A stretch of 64,000 nucleotides of DNA from Planoprotostelium fungivorum (lineage: Eukaryota > Evosea > Variosea > Cavosteliida > Cavosteliaceae). Below are positions 10,158 to 20,774 of the stretch, piece by piece (position 1 is the stretch's first letter; every line of letters starts with the position of its first letter). The translations under genes and the position numbers were made by a program. Location: assembly GCA_003024175.1 (NCBI GenBank), contig MDYQ01000049.1, positions 1-64,000 on the forward strand. The letters are read 5' to 3'. A model generated the notes under the pieces. The model was not told where the DNA came from. It worked only from the letters and a program-made list of their open reading frames with translations, and ran no database searches.

Positions 10158-11408
10158 TTATTCTTTCAATCTTTCATTAGGTGGGAGAAGCTGGAAGTAG
10201 ACCTCTGGGATCGTGACCTCTTTCTTGTCTCTGTATCCCAGGCCGATCAGCTTGACGATGAGGTATGCCAGCCCAGACTTATCTAAAGCGTAGGTGATGT
10301 ATCTGAACATCATCACGCCTGCCCAGCTCTTAGGAGAGAATAGATCGGGCAGAATCGTTCCGACCAGATTCTGTGCGGGCTCGATGTTAGGTCTCATCTT
10401 CTGTTCGTATGATTCGAATGCGATGGTGTGATCGGTGTGGGAGGATAGCTCTCCGGCGAGGACGTATGCCCCTAAGAGGCCCAAACTAGTGCCGGTGCCT
10501 GACGATGGAGCCCATGCGGCATCACCCAATAGAACCACTCTTCCATTCGACCACTTGTCCATCTTGATCTGTGCCACTTGATCGCTGTAGAAGTCCGTGC
10601 TGTCTTTCGATTTCTCGATGACTGTGGGCAGCAGCCAGCGGATGTCACCGAAGAGGCGACGCATGAGAGCTCTCTGATCCTCCTCTTTTGACCAGTTGTC
10701 GATTTCGGATGGATCGGATGGACGAATGGAGAGGCACATGCGGGTGTTGCCCTTTCCATCGAGTCTGGCGAGAGACACTCTCCCATTGGTTGCATGGTGG
10801 ATAGTTCCCCAGTAGTCTTCTGCGAATTCATAGCCAGGTACGGTGAAGTAGAAGAGGTACTGGTTCAATGAGCGGTAAGAGGGGTCATTCCAGCCGAAGG
10901 TCATACGTCTCGTGCGAGAGCCGATGCCATCCGCACCGACGACCAGAAGAAAGTCTCTCGTGGTACCACTGTGAAAATGTACCGTGACTCGATCGGCCGT
11001 CTCTTCCATATGGTCGATGTAATCTCCAAAGATGTATTCGGTGTATGGCCGGGTCTCGTCGTAGAGGAGTTGAGAGAGGTCGCTGCGGAGGATTTCGATC
11101 TCTTCGGTCAAAATGGGAGCATCAGGGTTACTGGCAAATCGAGCCCACTCGACGCGATCGTCGTCCTCTATGGTCACTCCCTTCTCAGGTACTGTCTTTT
11201 GCTTGATGGTCTCCTCCATTCCCATCATTCTGGCGATCACTGGGCCTGGTCCTTTGAGATCCACTTGTTGACCTGCCATTCGGATGCCGTCTGACCTCTC
11301 CACAACGACTGATTTGAGACCGGCTCTGTTGAGCCAGAAGGCAAGAGCCGGACCTGCGATGCCCGCTCCAGCGATCAGAATGGGTAGAGCCGTCGATCGA
11401 TCGTTCAT
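10158..11408 (-). CDS. FAD-dependent aromatic-ring-type monooxygenase (TetX/PHBH fold), intronless
   Basis: A single uninterrupted 416-codon frame. The N-terminal dinucleotide-binding motif is LPILIAGAGIAGPALAFWLN (GxGxxG) with an acidic VVVER at the end of beta2. DFLLVVGADGIGSRTRR is the conserved DG motif. VVLLGDAAWAPSSGTGTSLG is the GD motif that binds FAD ribityl/pyrophosphate. Length fits the family (370-420 residues). The family hydroxylates small aromatic or polyketide substrates with NAD(P)H and O2; the substrate here is unknown. A further 37 open codons lie upstream of the ATG but lack an ATG start. The absence of introns is unusual next to its neighbours and, with the typically bacterial or fungal family, hints at horizontal acquisition. 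A C-terminal hydrophobic stretch (GLAYLIVKLIGLGY) could lie at a membrane. Confidence 0.9.
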   Translation of the reverse strand: MNDRSTALPILIAGAGIAGPALAFWLNRAGLKSVVVERSDGIRMAGQQVDLKGPGPVIARMMGMEETIKQKTVPEKGVTIEDDDRVEWARFASNPDAPILTEEIEILRSDLSQLLYDETRPYTEYIFGDYIDHMEETADRVTVHFHSGTTRDFLLVVGADGIGSRTRRMTFGWNDPSYRSLNQYLFYFTVPGYEFAEDYWGTIHHATNGRVSLARLDGKGNTRMCLSIRPSDPSEIDNWSKEEDQRALMRRLFGDIRWLLPTVIEKSKDSTDFYSDQVAQIKMDKWSNGRVVLLGDAAWAPSSGTGTSLGLLGAYVLAGELSSHTDHTIAFESYEQKMRPNIEPAQNLVGTILPDLFSPKSWAGVMMFRYITYALDKSGLAYLIVKLIGLGYRDKKEVTIPEVYFQLLPPNERLKE

Positions 11409-11830
11409 GTAGGATGTAGGGTGTGAATGGTGTTGGTGATGGGTGAAAATTGGGTTTATGACAGCGCCATCGTCTCTGGCAGCGAAATCACAGGTTACGA
11501 GTGGTTCGGAGTACTGCACGCCTCACCAGCCAATGAGAGCATCAACGATCGTCAGGTCAAAGAATAGATGTGATCACGTCGTTGGGTACTCGTGAGACAA
11601 AGTCGCGACTTTTTGTCAGATCAAGAAGATGAACCATAGCTCGCTGCTGAAAGATCTGAATGTGAGAAGCGATAGGGATGGAGTATACGCGGCGAGGTGT
11701 TCAATGATCTTGTTTCTTAACGCCACAAGAAACGTCCAAAAAAGGAAAACACTTTTTCCTTTTCTTTGAACTCCATACGAAAACGCCACCGTGACATAAA
11801 CAAAGAACACATAAACAGATTATAACCAAC

Positions 11831-13189
11831 ATGGTGAGACACCACGTAACAACGGGGACACCCATCATCATCAAGAGTGAGACGGAGATCACCATCCATA
11901 TCCATGCATTTCTGATATGGACTCTAGTTATTGAGGCCAGGAACCTTAGAAGCGCTGATTGGTTCAGCAAGAGTGACCCATTTGTAGAGCTCAGAGTGAA
12001 AGACCAGGCGAACCATTACAAGACTCGCGTCATCGATGTGAGCGTGACTATTCTACCATCGTCTCATTCCACACAGAATTGTCTCAACCCAGTCTGGAAC
12101 GAACAGACGACACTGTGAACATTCCATTGAGAGGTCTTGTGACTGATTGGAATGCAGTTACTCCACCAATCCCACTTGCGATGTGTTGGTCTTCAAGGTA
12201 TACGATCACAACATGATTTCCACCAACGAACTGTTGGGAGAGGTTGACATTCCAGTTTCTTCCTTTCAATCACAACCATCCACGGTGGGTCACACGATCG
12301 GTTCATCCATCATCTTCGTCTCTCTCAGCGATTCGTCTCATCTTCCATCCAGATGTGGAGGCGTTTGATGAAGAGACACGGGTGTCACATGAAGCCCGAA
12401 CAAGGAGAGCTCCTCGTTTACGTTCAATACGGTCAATCCGGTCAGTCTCTCTTTCTTTCATCTCCTTCCTTCTCCATCTTCTACTCCATCGATTACATTA
12501 ATGCATCTGTCATCTTCTTCATCTCACGTCGATATCAGTGTCTACCACCACCGTGACGACCGTCGTATCTTCTCCCGTCTTAGCTGCAGCTCATCCCACC
12601 CCTGCTCCCGTGGCCGCTCCCGCCCCTGCCCCATACGCACAGCCTTACCCTCAAGCTTATCCTCAGGGTGCAGCTTATCCCCAAGGATATCCCCAGCCCG
12701 CTTATGGAGCTCCTTACCCCCCTCAAGGATATCCACCCCAGCAAGGATATCCCCCTCAGCCAGGCTACCCTCCCCAACAAGGATATCCACCCCAGCAAGG
12801 ATATCCACCCCAGCAAGGATATCCCCCTCAGCAAGGATATCCACCTCAGCAGGGGTATCCTCTCCAACAAGGATATCCTCCACAGCAAGGATATCCAGGC
12901 CAGACCAAGGCCATACAGACTTCACAGGTGAGAAGACTCTTTCGTACAAAATTCTAAAGACATTCACAGACGTACCAGCCCCAGTCTGCCTCTCAGAGTT
13001 ATCCACAGCAGCCACCCGCACAAGGATATCCCCCTCAACAGAACGGAGGCTATCAACCCCAGTCTGTCGTTCCTCCATACAATCCACAGATTGTATCGAC
13101 TTCGGTCAATTCGAACACGAGCCAGCAGACCCAACAGAACGTCATCCCTCCATACAACCCCGCTTCCATGTATCCCGCTCTGAAATAAA
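11831..13189 (+). CDS. C2-domain protein with GYPPQ-repeat C-terminal tail
   Basis: The N-terminal C2 domain is spread over four exons: [38 protein letters not shown], then [33 protein letters not shown] and [10 protein letters not shown], closing with [16 protein letters not shown]. The acidic loop residues D(W)..SDPF and VYDHN suggest Ca2+ and phospholipid binding. After an intron at about 12442-12538 comes a Pro/Ala region, then about a dozen YPPQQG-type heptads (12722-12896), and a last exon (12971-13189) with more PQ/NPxx repeats ending [10 protein letters not shown]. Such PQG-rich tails are flexible and occur on annexins and C2 proteins in protists and slime moulds. The first exon is uncertain, because an in-frame intron right after ATG 11831 is possible. 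Stop TAA overlaps AATAAA. Confidence 0.85.
12722..12896 (+). repeat. Coding tandem repeat, YPPQQG units
   Basis: About nine repeats of a 21-nt unit of the form GGATATCC-(A/C)-CCCCAGCAA encode GYPPQQ heptads. Units differ at a few third positions and by one Q-to-P or P-to-L change, so the array is partly diverged. Repeats of this type expand by slippage. Confidence 0.9.
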
Positions 13190-13385
13190 CGTCTCATCGT
13201 CGTTTTAGAGGTGTAGATGTGACTCGAGCGCAGATGTTTGTGACGGGAATGAGATGGATGATCGGGGTGGAATGAGTTGAAGAGATTGCACGGGACTGTT
13301 CTGCATTCGTCTTCACAGTTGATGTATTCCATTTCATGATACGGGGAATCATATGGTGCGATCGATGCGATACAAAACATGATCC

Positions 13386-13661
13386 CTACTTTCGTTCTTT
13401 ATTCTCCTTGTTTCGTCGATTTTGAAACCATATCAGGACGATCTTATGTGTTATCCCCAGTTTCTCTGCGATCTCTTTCCTCTTCTCAGCTTTCGGGTAC
13501 GGCGTGACTCTATATACATCCTCTAAGACTTGCTTCTGCTCCCACGTGTTGGAATGTTTCGACCTCTTCTTCCTCGATGAGGTGCATTCTATTGGGATGG
13601 AATACGGAGGTAAAGACTTGAGATCGCAGTCTGTCGGATGGATGAGGTCGGCGATCTTCAT
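13386..13661 (-). CDS. Minimal homeobox protein
   Basis: A single-exon 91-residue frame with ATG at 13661. The homeodomain fills the C-terminal two thirds: basic arm RKKRSKHSNTWEQKQVLEDV, then EKRKEIAEKLGITHKIV and the recognition-helix signature LIWFQNRRNKENKERK with invariant W, F, N and R. The protein ends seven residues after the signature, so it is little more than a DNA-binding domain. It could be a small transcription factor or a derived fragment of one. Convergent with the C2 gene (196 bp between stops). Confidence 0.85.
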   Translation of the reverse strand: MKIADLIHPTDCDLKSLPPYSIPIECTSSRKKRSKHSNTWEQKQVLEDVYRVTPYPKAEKRKEIAEKLGITHKIVLIWFQNRRNKENKERK

Positions 13662-14289
13662 GTACGATGTGTGTGCCCTCTATCTATCGTGTTCTTCTGT
13701 TGCGATCGTCTAACTTGGCAGTCGGTGAGAGTGAGGGGGCAATTGCTATCCAAGGGTGGCCTCTGTTGCCATGGAAATGAACCCTTCGCTCAAAAGTCGT
13801 GCGCTCGTGCCAAAACTGGGATAGGTATTGGAGCGTTGCACAATAACCTTCCTCAATAATGACCAACCGCCGAGCATTCCAACAAAATGATTCACCAGTT
13901 ACCAACCTTATCCATACACTGAGTAGGATCGTACTCGATTATTCGCCCCAACTATGGCAACACTTATGACCTGTCACACTCTTTGTGGACGTAAACTTAT
14001 CCCTCCACGTTGGAGAGACAGGGAGGTTGAGTCGGGCTCTCCTTAACCAACCCAAGGATGATAGGTTGGAGTACGGCTTTTAAGCCTCTCACTCTCTCAC
14101 GTGCAAAGAAGAACGTACTGAAGAACGAGTATAGGAGCGTGGCTCGTGCTGAACTGTGAGCTCTATGAATGACAATTTGTCTACAGATCGTATGGCGTAT
14201 CGAAGAAGACTGAAGAAGAAGAATTCGATGTAAAAAGAATAAATGTGTTGGGAAGGGTTTCATTTTCCAGGAATCCAGATGTTGATGAG
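13662..14289. other. Intergenic region between divergent homeobox and McrC-like genes
   Basis: About 630 bp. No supported gene; presumably holds both 5' UTRs and promoters. A minus-strand frame at 13997-14302 overlaps the McrC start and lacks recognisable features. Confidence 0.5.
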
Positions 14290-16826
14290 ATGTCTGTCGC
14301 ATCGATCGCTTCTCTCTTGAGTCAGGAACAAATACCGGATGGAGGAGGTGTAACGATCGTCAATGGAAAAGAAGAAGTCAGATTGAGAGAATGGACACCA
14401 AAAGAGATCAAACTGACAAAAGAGGATATCGAGACTCTATATTCTGTCTGTTTAGATCGTTCAGGTATTGCCAGAGAATGATCTAAATCATTCCTGATTT
14501 CTTTTATAGCAACAACTGAAGAGAGGGGAACGAAGAGGAACATCAGTGGAAAGAATCTAACAAAAGAAGGGAAGAAGAGAAAGAGTGAGAGTATGATCAG
14601 TGTGTCTGCCTCAGCCTCAGGGACCGATATCTATGAAGTCTGTCCTTCCCCATTTCCCGTCATATCACGTCGAATGATTCGCACGGAGTCTGATGTCGAT
14701 TCAGGTCACACCTCGCAATGTGATCGGCATCATCGAATTGAACACGAAGGTGTTGGTCATACAACCCAAGATCTCCGTCCATAACATCTTATTTCTCCTC
14801 TGCTACACGTGGCACCCTCTCGAATGGAGGTGATGATCCATCCTCCTTCAACTCTCTTCGACTAAATCCAACGACAGAAACGATCTGAACATGTTCTCTC
14901 CCATGAACGAAGACAAAATGGAGGCGCTGAGCCAAGCGATCGCACACACGTTCGTGCACAAGGCATGGGAGTCATTGATGAAATATGCATCGTGACATCT
15001 GATCAGGTGAGCAAGACATTCAAGAAGAGTGTGTGTCAGGGATATAAAGAGGTGTGTAACGGTGCATCATGTCCACGTGATAATGAGTAGGTGGAAGACA
15101 CGTTACCACAAGTAAGAGGCAGAATCGTATGGTCCAAACAAATCACGTGATTCTCTTCCCTTCTTCCTCTATCATTTCCTTCTCTAAACATCTTCTTATC
15201 ATCTTCTCTTTCGATCTTGGAAATACTTTAAATACATTTTAATTCATTTTATATTCTCATCTCACACGCAGTAAACACATGGGACGACACATACCCTTGG
15301 AAGTCAAATTTGAGGAATTCACGGAAGATATCGTGGAGAATCGTCTGTTGAAGGCGGCCTGCTTCACGTTACTCAAGACGAAAAATCTCAGCCCCACTCT
15401 GCGAAAGAGCTTGCGTCTCATCGATAGCAAGGTGAGAACTGATTCACGATCATCTGCGATGCGATGACCAGATGCGATCGTGTGATTGTTTGGTGATACT
15501 CATGATATCGACACTGCTGCGATGATCATCTGATCATCACAACGATCGCCATCATCGTGATGATCATGTGACTCATCCAATTGAACGACGTCAGTTGGAC
15601 GACGTCACTCTGCAAGAATTCAAAGAAAAAGATCTTCCAGACGTTCAATACTCACACGGAGTCAACGATCACTACAAACCCTCCATCGACATCGCGAAAT
15701 TTGTCCTGAAGAACTTGATGTGGACCATACAACACGGTGAGACATTTCTCTCCTCTCTCTCGGAAATTTCCGTGAAATATCGCACGCGTTCGGACGAGGC
15801 CTTCGGGCCAAGTCGGAAGATTCTCAGAATTTTCATCGATTTGTGCTAGAAAAATAGACATCAGGGCCGATCTCTTAAGTGATGAGAGAAACGGTAGTAT
15901 ATGTCTCTCACATCACATGATGATCATGACGTGATCAGAAGCTCATCACCATCAGGTTCTTTTGACGCTCCCATCTTCCTCCTCTACATGCCGAAGGTGA
16001 TCGCATTCTATCGTTTTCAATCATACCACCAGTAGCTGCATGATCATCACCATCATGATCATCACCATCATGATCATCACCATCTTCGCTATCATCATTC
16101 TCTTTATCATGATCGTCTCACGATGATCAAAGACATCCGTCTCATCACGATCATCATCACGATCATCGTCTGATCGTCTGACAGGTGTTCGAAGACTTTG
16201 TCGTGAACAGTCTGAGAGAGACGAAAGCCATGAGAGAGCTTGGGGCATCGTCTAAAAACTTTTGTCAGAACCATCCGACACGGTTCGATGAAGATGAGAG
16301 TTACATCATCAAACCCGATATCACATTCTGGGATCAATCTCTCTGTCTCTTTGTTGGTGATTGTAAATACAAGAGACTCAGGAAGAACGTGAGGGATTCA
16401 TCATCACATCACCACATCACCAACACATTATCACCATCAGATCACCACCTCCATCATCATCTCCATCACATCATCTCCATCACATCATCTAATCACATCA
16501 TCATCATCTCACCTCTTCAGACGGCCGATCTCGAGTTCTACGAAGAAGACGAATCCAAGTCATCGACGTCCGACCTCTACCAGATGATGGCCTACATGCA
16601 ATCTCTCAGTCTCACCACCGGCTTCCTCCTCTACGCTGAAGATCGCTCGCCAGAGGGCGATCCAAAGAGGCCCGTTCACTACACGGACATCAAGATCAGG
16701 GGCAGCGTCATCAAGAGGAGGGCCGTCAACCTGCATGCGAGGCCTTCGGACATTCTCGAACAAGTCGAGGGGATAGGGATGGAGATCGCTGAGGTCGTCC
16801 GGAAGAAGAGAGAGGGAGCGGTTTAG
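14290..16826 (+). CDS. McrC-like 5-methylcytosine restriction nuclease subunit, intron-containing
   Basis: About nine exons. The N-terminal exon gives VRLREWTPKEIKLTKEDIET, like the McrC start. After introns, VTPRNVIGIIELNTKVLVIQ and PKISVHNILFLLCYTW match the McrC 'R.yVGvI.l...leI.PKi' block. VEDTLPQVRGRIVWSKQIT is the 'LP.lRGRI' block, and LEVKFEEFTEDIVENRLLKA is the 'DtpeNRlLKaa' block. Near the C-terminus VFEDFVVNSLRE precedes the nuclease core YIIKPDITFWDQSLCLFVGD then CKYKRL, so PD...DxK is intact. DLYQMMAYMQSLSLTTGFLL supplies the conserved Q. In bacteria McrC partners the GTPase McrB and cuts DNA with methylated C. No McrB is visible here. Splice phases agree at the junctions I checked (for example TDIYE to VTPRN, phase 0). 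The start is provisional. Introns are rich in CATCAT-type repeats, which argues for long residence in this genome. Confidence 0.85.
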
Positions 16827-17081
16827 AGGACGGTTCGTGTTGGATGATGATGGAGATCGGATGATGATGTGTTTGGTGGATGTATAGACACGAGTGTGAA
16901 ATAAACACTTTAAAAACCTTCTGTGGATCTTTTAAAGTGAACGAACTACGAGACGAGGTAGTTACACATGAACGGTCATCGATCGAGGCCAACTGATGCC
17001 TCCTCTTACTTTATACACCTTCCATCCCCACTGAGAGGGCTTGGACTACTCGATACCTTCTATAGAATGGACTACTTCCTC

Positions 17082-18289
17082 TCACGGTGATGATGATGAA
17101 GACAACCAGCCAGAGATTTCGATCGAAATCTGTTTGAATGTGGGACGATCTGCTGGGGCCGCCTGCCAACTACAACGAGTCAATCATTTTCCCGCCATTT
17201 TCTGATGTGCTCCTCACCATCTCATCATCAGGTCGTAGACTTCGAGAGGACAGTTTGGAGGGAGAGGAAGACGTCTCCCTTCGGTCACCCTCTCGGCAAC
17301 CTCATCGTTGGGGAACGTGTGGAAGGGAAGAGCTGCATGATGTGAGTCGATCAGGCGTAAGACTTCATGCGAGAGTCTTCACCTCTACCGTTCGTGAAGA
17401 TATCCCACATGACGACTCCAAAAGCCCAGACTGAAATCACATGAGCCTCTTTGAATGACTCATCTGACTCACCATCTGACTTTGTCGAGTAGATACCTCC
17501 ATTTAGAACCTCGGGCGCCTGCACATCATCAGATGTGAAGATGGTTATGGACACTCACATTCCAGCGAAGCATGCTCTCATCGGCGGTTGTGTCTTTGTA
17601 TTTACCGGAGCTGTCCAACTCGACGGCACGTCTAAAGTTCGAGATCTTGGGCGAGTATCGCTTGGCGGCGATCTCTTGCATGACGATCTTGCCTGTGTGG
17701 ATTAGAAAAAGTTAATGCAAGTGTCTCACTTGTTCGGAGACAGCGATATGCAACGCGTCGATCGGCGAGGAACTCCATGGCTTGTGAGATCTCATAGCAC
17801 CTGAAGAGGATGAGTCCGTCATTAGATTGGACAACCTCACCATCTGATCTTCTCCTCCGGACTCGTGCTGCTTCCTTCGACTTTCAACATGGGCAACAAA
17901 GAACCCTTCGAGACATATTCTAAGACGAGATGCTTGTCTCCACGTTGAGATGTCCAGGTTCCAATGCACTGGACTATGTTTGGGTGAGGCTGCAGGATCC
18001 TCTTGTAGATCTTGCATTCCTTTTCGTAGCACATCTTGGAATCTGCATTGTACCTCTTCAATAATTGTTCAGAGCTCTTCAAATATAAGCCAAGATATCC
18101 GACGGAATGTTTTCCTTCCGCTGCAGCACCATCAGTTCATCGTCTAAAGATGGTGTTTGTGGTCTCACCCACGATGCGAAGGAGTTGAACGTCCTTCGAG
18201 CGAAGACCGGACAGTGAAGAAGTTGGGGACTTCTTTGGGCTGCCCGTGTTCGGTGATGATGGTATTTCTGTCGATGCCACACAACCCAT
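17082..18289 (-). CDS. Tyrosine-kinase-like pseudokinase, N-myristoylation candidate
   Basis: Starts MGCVASTEIPSSPNTGSPKK, with Gly2 and Cys3 as acylation candidates. Exon 2 gives SVGYLGLYLKSSEQLLKRYN then KECKIYKRILQPHPNIVQCI, the kinase N-lobe. HLVLEYVSKGSLLPML is the hinge. The catalytic loop region reads FLADRRVAYRCLRTSKIVMQ, so HRD is replaced (YRC) and the usual Asn is missing. DFG is replaced: YSPKISNFRRAVEL. The C-lobe is well kept: APEVLNGGIYSTKSD, VWAFGVVMWDIFTNG, FPNDEVAERVTEGRRLPLPP and a final APADRPTFKQISIEISGW, as in tyrosine kinases. Seven or so exons join with consistent phases; stop TGA at 17082-17084. The loss of glycine-loop, HRD and DFG residues with an intact fold points to a membrane-tethered signalling pseudokinase rather than decay. 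Confidence 0.85.
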
Positions 18290-18806
18290 GGTGATGCTCT
18301 TCTCTTTTGTGTGGGTGGTTCGTTTCTGCGTAGTTCTCGATCTCTGGCAACGGCCTCCCTGATGTCAGATGTATCACTAAAGAGTCCTTTAGGAGTGAAC
18401 GGTTGAGCCGAAAGGTGCTGCGGTATGTGTTTCTCTTCTTTAGAAATGGAACAACACGACGGTCCAGGGGCCAGCACGGTTCTGTGTGGTCGTGGTATGG
18501 TCCAGCCTAGTTCTCTCACGTCCATCGCGTGAGATGATTCTGTGGTCGTCAGCGTGGCTGTCTGACCCATCCGATAGATCTACGCAAAGTAATAGATCTT
18601 GTCATGATTTACCGAACGATCTACGTTGGGTCATACATAATACGAATGATCACATACGGCGTGGAGAAGAGTGGCAGAAGCTTCGCAGTATTAAACCACG
18701 AATGTCTTTTGGTTATTTATAGGTTCATTCGTCAGTGGAGTGGAGTGGCCTTGGGCTTGCGGCTCCTCCCGAGGGTAGTGCGATAGCTCATCAGACAGTT
18801 CTCATG

Positions 18807-20638
18807 TTACACGGCGGCTTTGTTCTCTCTGGGAGAGGCTCTTGGACTATCTGAGAAGACGTTGGTCGGTGTTCGCGTTTAGAACCCTCTTACCTCTGTT
18901 CATCTTGTCTGTGATGTCGCCGTCTCCGTCATCGGCCCTGTGGCTGCGTGGTGTCTTTCTTTTCGCAGACAGAGAAGGGAGAGCTGATGACGATCCTTGT
19001 CTTGAGAGGGGACTGGGAGCATGAGCTCTCGTCGATGCGGACTCTATCAGATGCACGTGAGATGTTGTGAATGGTCGAAAGATGGATGGCTCACCAGGTC
19101 GCTTGGGTGTGGATGTAGTATCGGTATCACCGAGGACGGATGATGATGATGTTCGACTCGATGTCTCTGATGTGGAGGCGATGGAACGTGGGGAAGATGG
19201 TGTGCCCAGACTCGATGTCTCTGGCACGATGGCCGATGGAGTGATGGGTGTATCCTGATCTGACACAGATTGACTCTTGAATTGGTGCTGAAGTCGTGTT
19301 AGAGGTGACGAGCGTCCCGGTGATCAGACGAGTGACTATGAAAAGAAGGAGGACGTGAAGATGATGTCACCTGTTCAGCTGCAGCGGCTTCGTAAGCATC
19401 TGGATTGGACGATTTGAACTTTTCGGCCTTGGCTAGAACTCGTGCTGCGTGTCTGGCTTCAGATGTAAGGCGCTTCTTCATCTCCTTCTCCTTCAGGACT
19501 TTGTTCTGTTCTGCAAGCCTCCTCTTATCACTCATCAGCTTCTTCAATTGTTCCGCCTTCTGTTTCTCTAATTCTTTGACTTTTACTTTCCTCTCTTGGG
19601 CTCTAATCTTCGCCTTGTTCGAGATCTTAAAGACATCAGATGATGATGATGATGGTGTTACGTCACCTCTTCTTGGTATTTCTCTCGACGTTCAGCGGCC
19701 TGCTCCAATTTTCTTTCCACCACGAGAGCGGCAGTTGAAGGTCTTTCGTTCTCCTCCATCTTCTCAATGGCCTTCTCGGCGGCTTCTCTCTCTAACCTCT
19801 CCTGAATTGGATTCTTTCGGGTCGGCGCAGCGACGCCGAAATCGATCTGTTAAGACATTAGCGGACGATACATGTATGGGCCCATTGATCGTCACCTCAA
19901 AAGCGACAGGAGGTGCACGAGTTAGAGCAGGCAGGGTCGATTGTTTGGCCGAGTTGTTTCTCGTTGGTGGTCCTCGGACTGCACTGAGACCACCACTCCG
20001 AACGGTGTTTGGGCTCGACGTGATGTCTTCCAATCTCTTCTTTGGTGGGAGTGGCTTGAGCAATATTTCAACCCCAGGCTGGACGATGTGAGCTGTCACA
20101 TTTGGGATGCAGAGATTGTGATCGTCACCTCTGCCTCGATCGGTGCAGGTGCTTTAGACGTTGTTTCTGGCGGTTGAGAGGGCTTTCCATCGGCTTTCCT
20201 CGATTCTGATTTGTCTGTCGATGGTGCGTCGGCAGGTGTGGTCTGTGTGTTGGCCTCGTGTGGATTCGATTGTGCTGGCTTCTCCAGCGATCTTCTTGGA
20301 GCACTTTCTTTGGTAGGTTGCTCGTTACCATACCTCTTTGAATCCCGAACTGCAGGTTTAGGTTGTGTGGACTCGGGTTGTAACTCTACAGCATCTCTGC
20401 TCTTCTGTAATTGTGGAGGCAATGATTCATCTTGACTCGATCTGACCTCTGCAGCTGCTGGTTTCTCCTGTCTATACGGTGTCTGTGGGCTCGGACTGGT
20501 CGTTTCAGATTCCCTCTCTGGATGATGTTGCTGTTGTCTCTTCGCTGATGAGGGTCTGTCTTCTCTCCTCTGCTTCCTTGGAGTAGAAGAAGTCGTAGTG
20601 GGAGCTACTTGTGATGCAGTTGATGCACCACAGCCCAT
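18807..20638 (-). CDS. N-myristoylated coiled-coil protein, unknown
   Basis: ATG at 20638 gives MGCGASTASQVAPTTTSSTP, a strong myristoylation/palmitoylation N-terminus followed by about 170 residues of Ser/Pro/Gln-rich disorder. Later exons encode a charged helical region: NPIQERLEREAAEKAIEKME, AALVVERKLEQAAERREKYQ, and KAKIRAQERKVKVKELEKQK through KRLTSEARHAARVLAKAEKF. That helix has a faint resemblance to stathmin-type helices, not enough to name it. The C-terminus is Ser/Thr-rich and ends SPRASPRENKAAV. About six exons, all with gtgac/gtgag/gtaag donors. It lies between two other minus-strand genes with 137 bp and 518 bp gaps. Confidence 0.75.
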
Positions 20639-20774
20639 CGTCAACGAACGGTCTTGTGTGGTACTACAGAGAAGAGAGGTCCAAAATAGAAGGTTTATTT
20701 TTATCGATTTGTTCTATGGACCAAGAGGCAATATTTACAGAGTTCAACACGGGCAGGCAACGTTGGAAGTGGAT

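Noticed and set aside
10472-10831. 119-codon minus-strand frame
   Set aside because: Out-of-frame shadow within the FAD monooxygenase.
12542-13087. Minus-strand frames of 181 and 102 codons with Leu/Gly repeats
   Set aside because: Antisense of the YPPQQG repeat region in the C2 gene.
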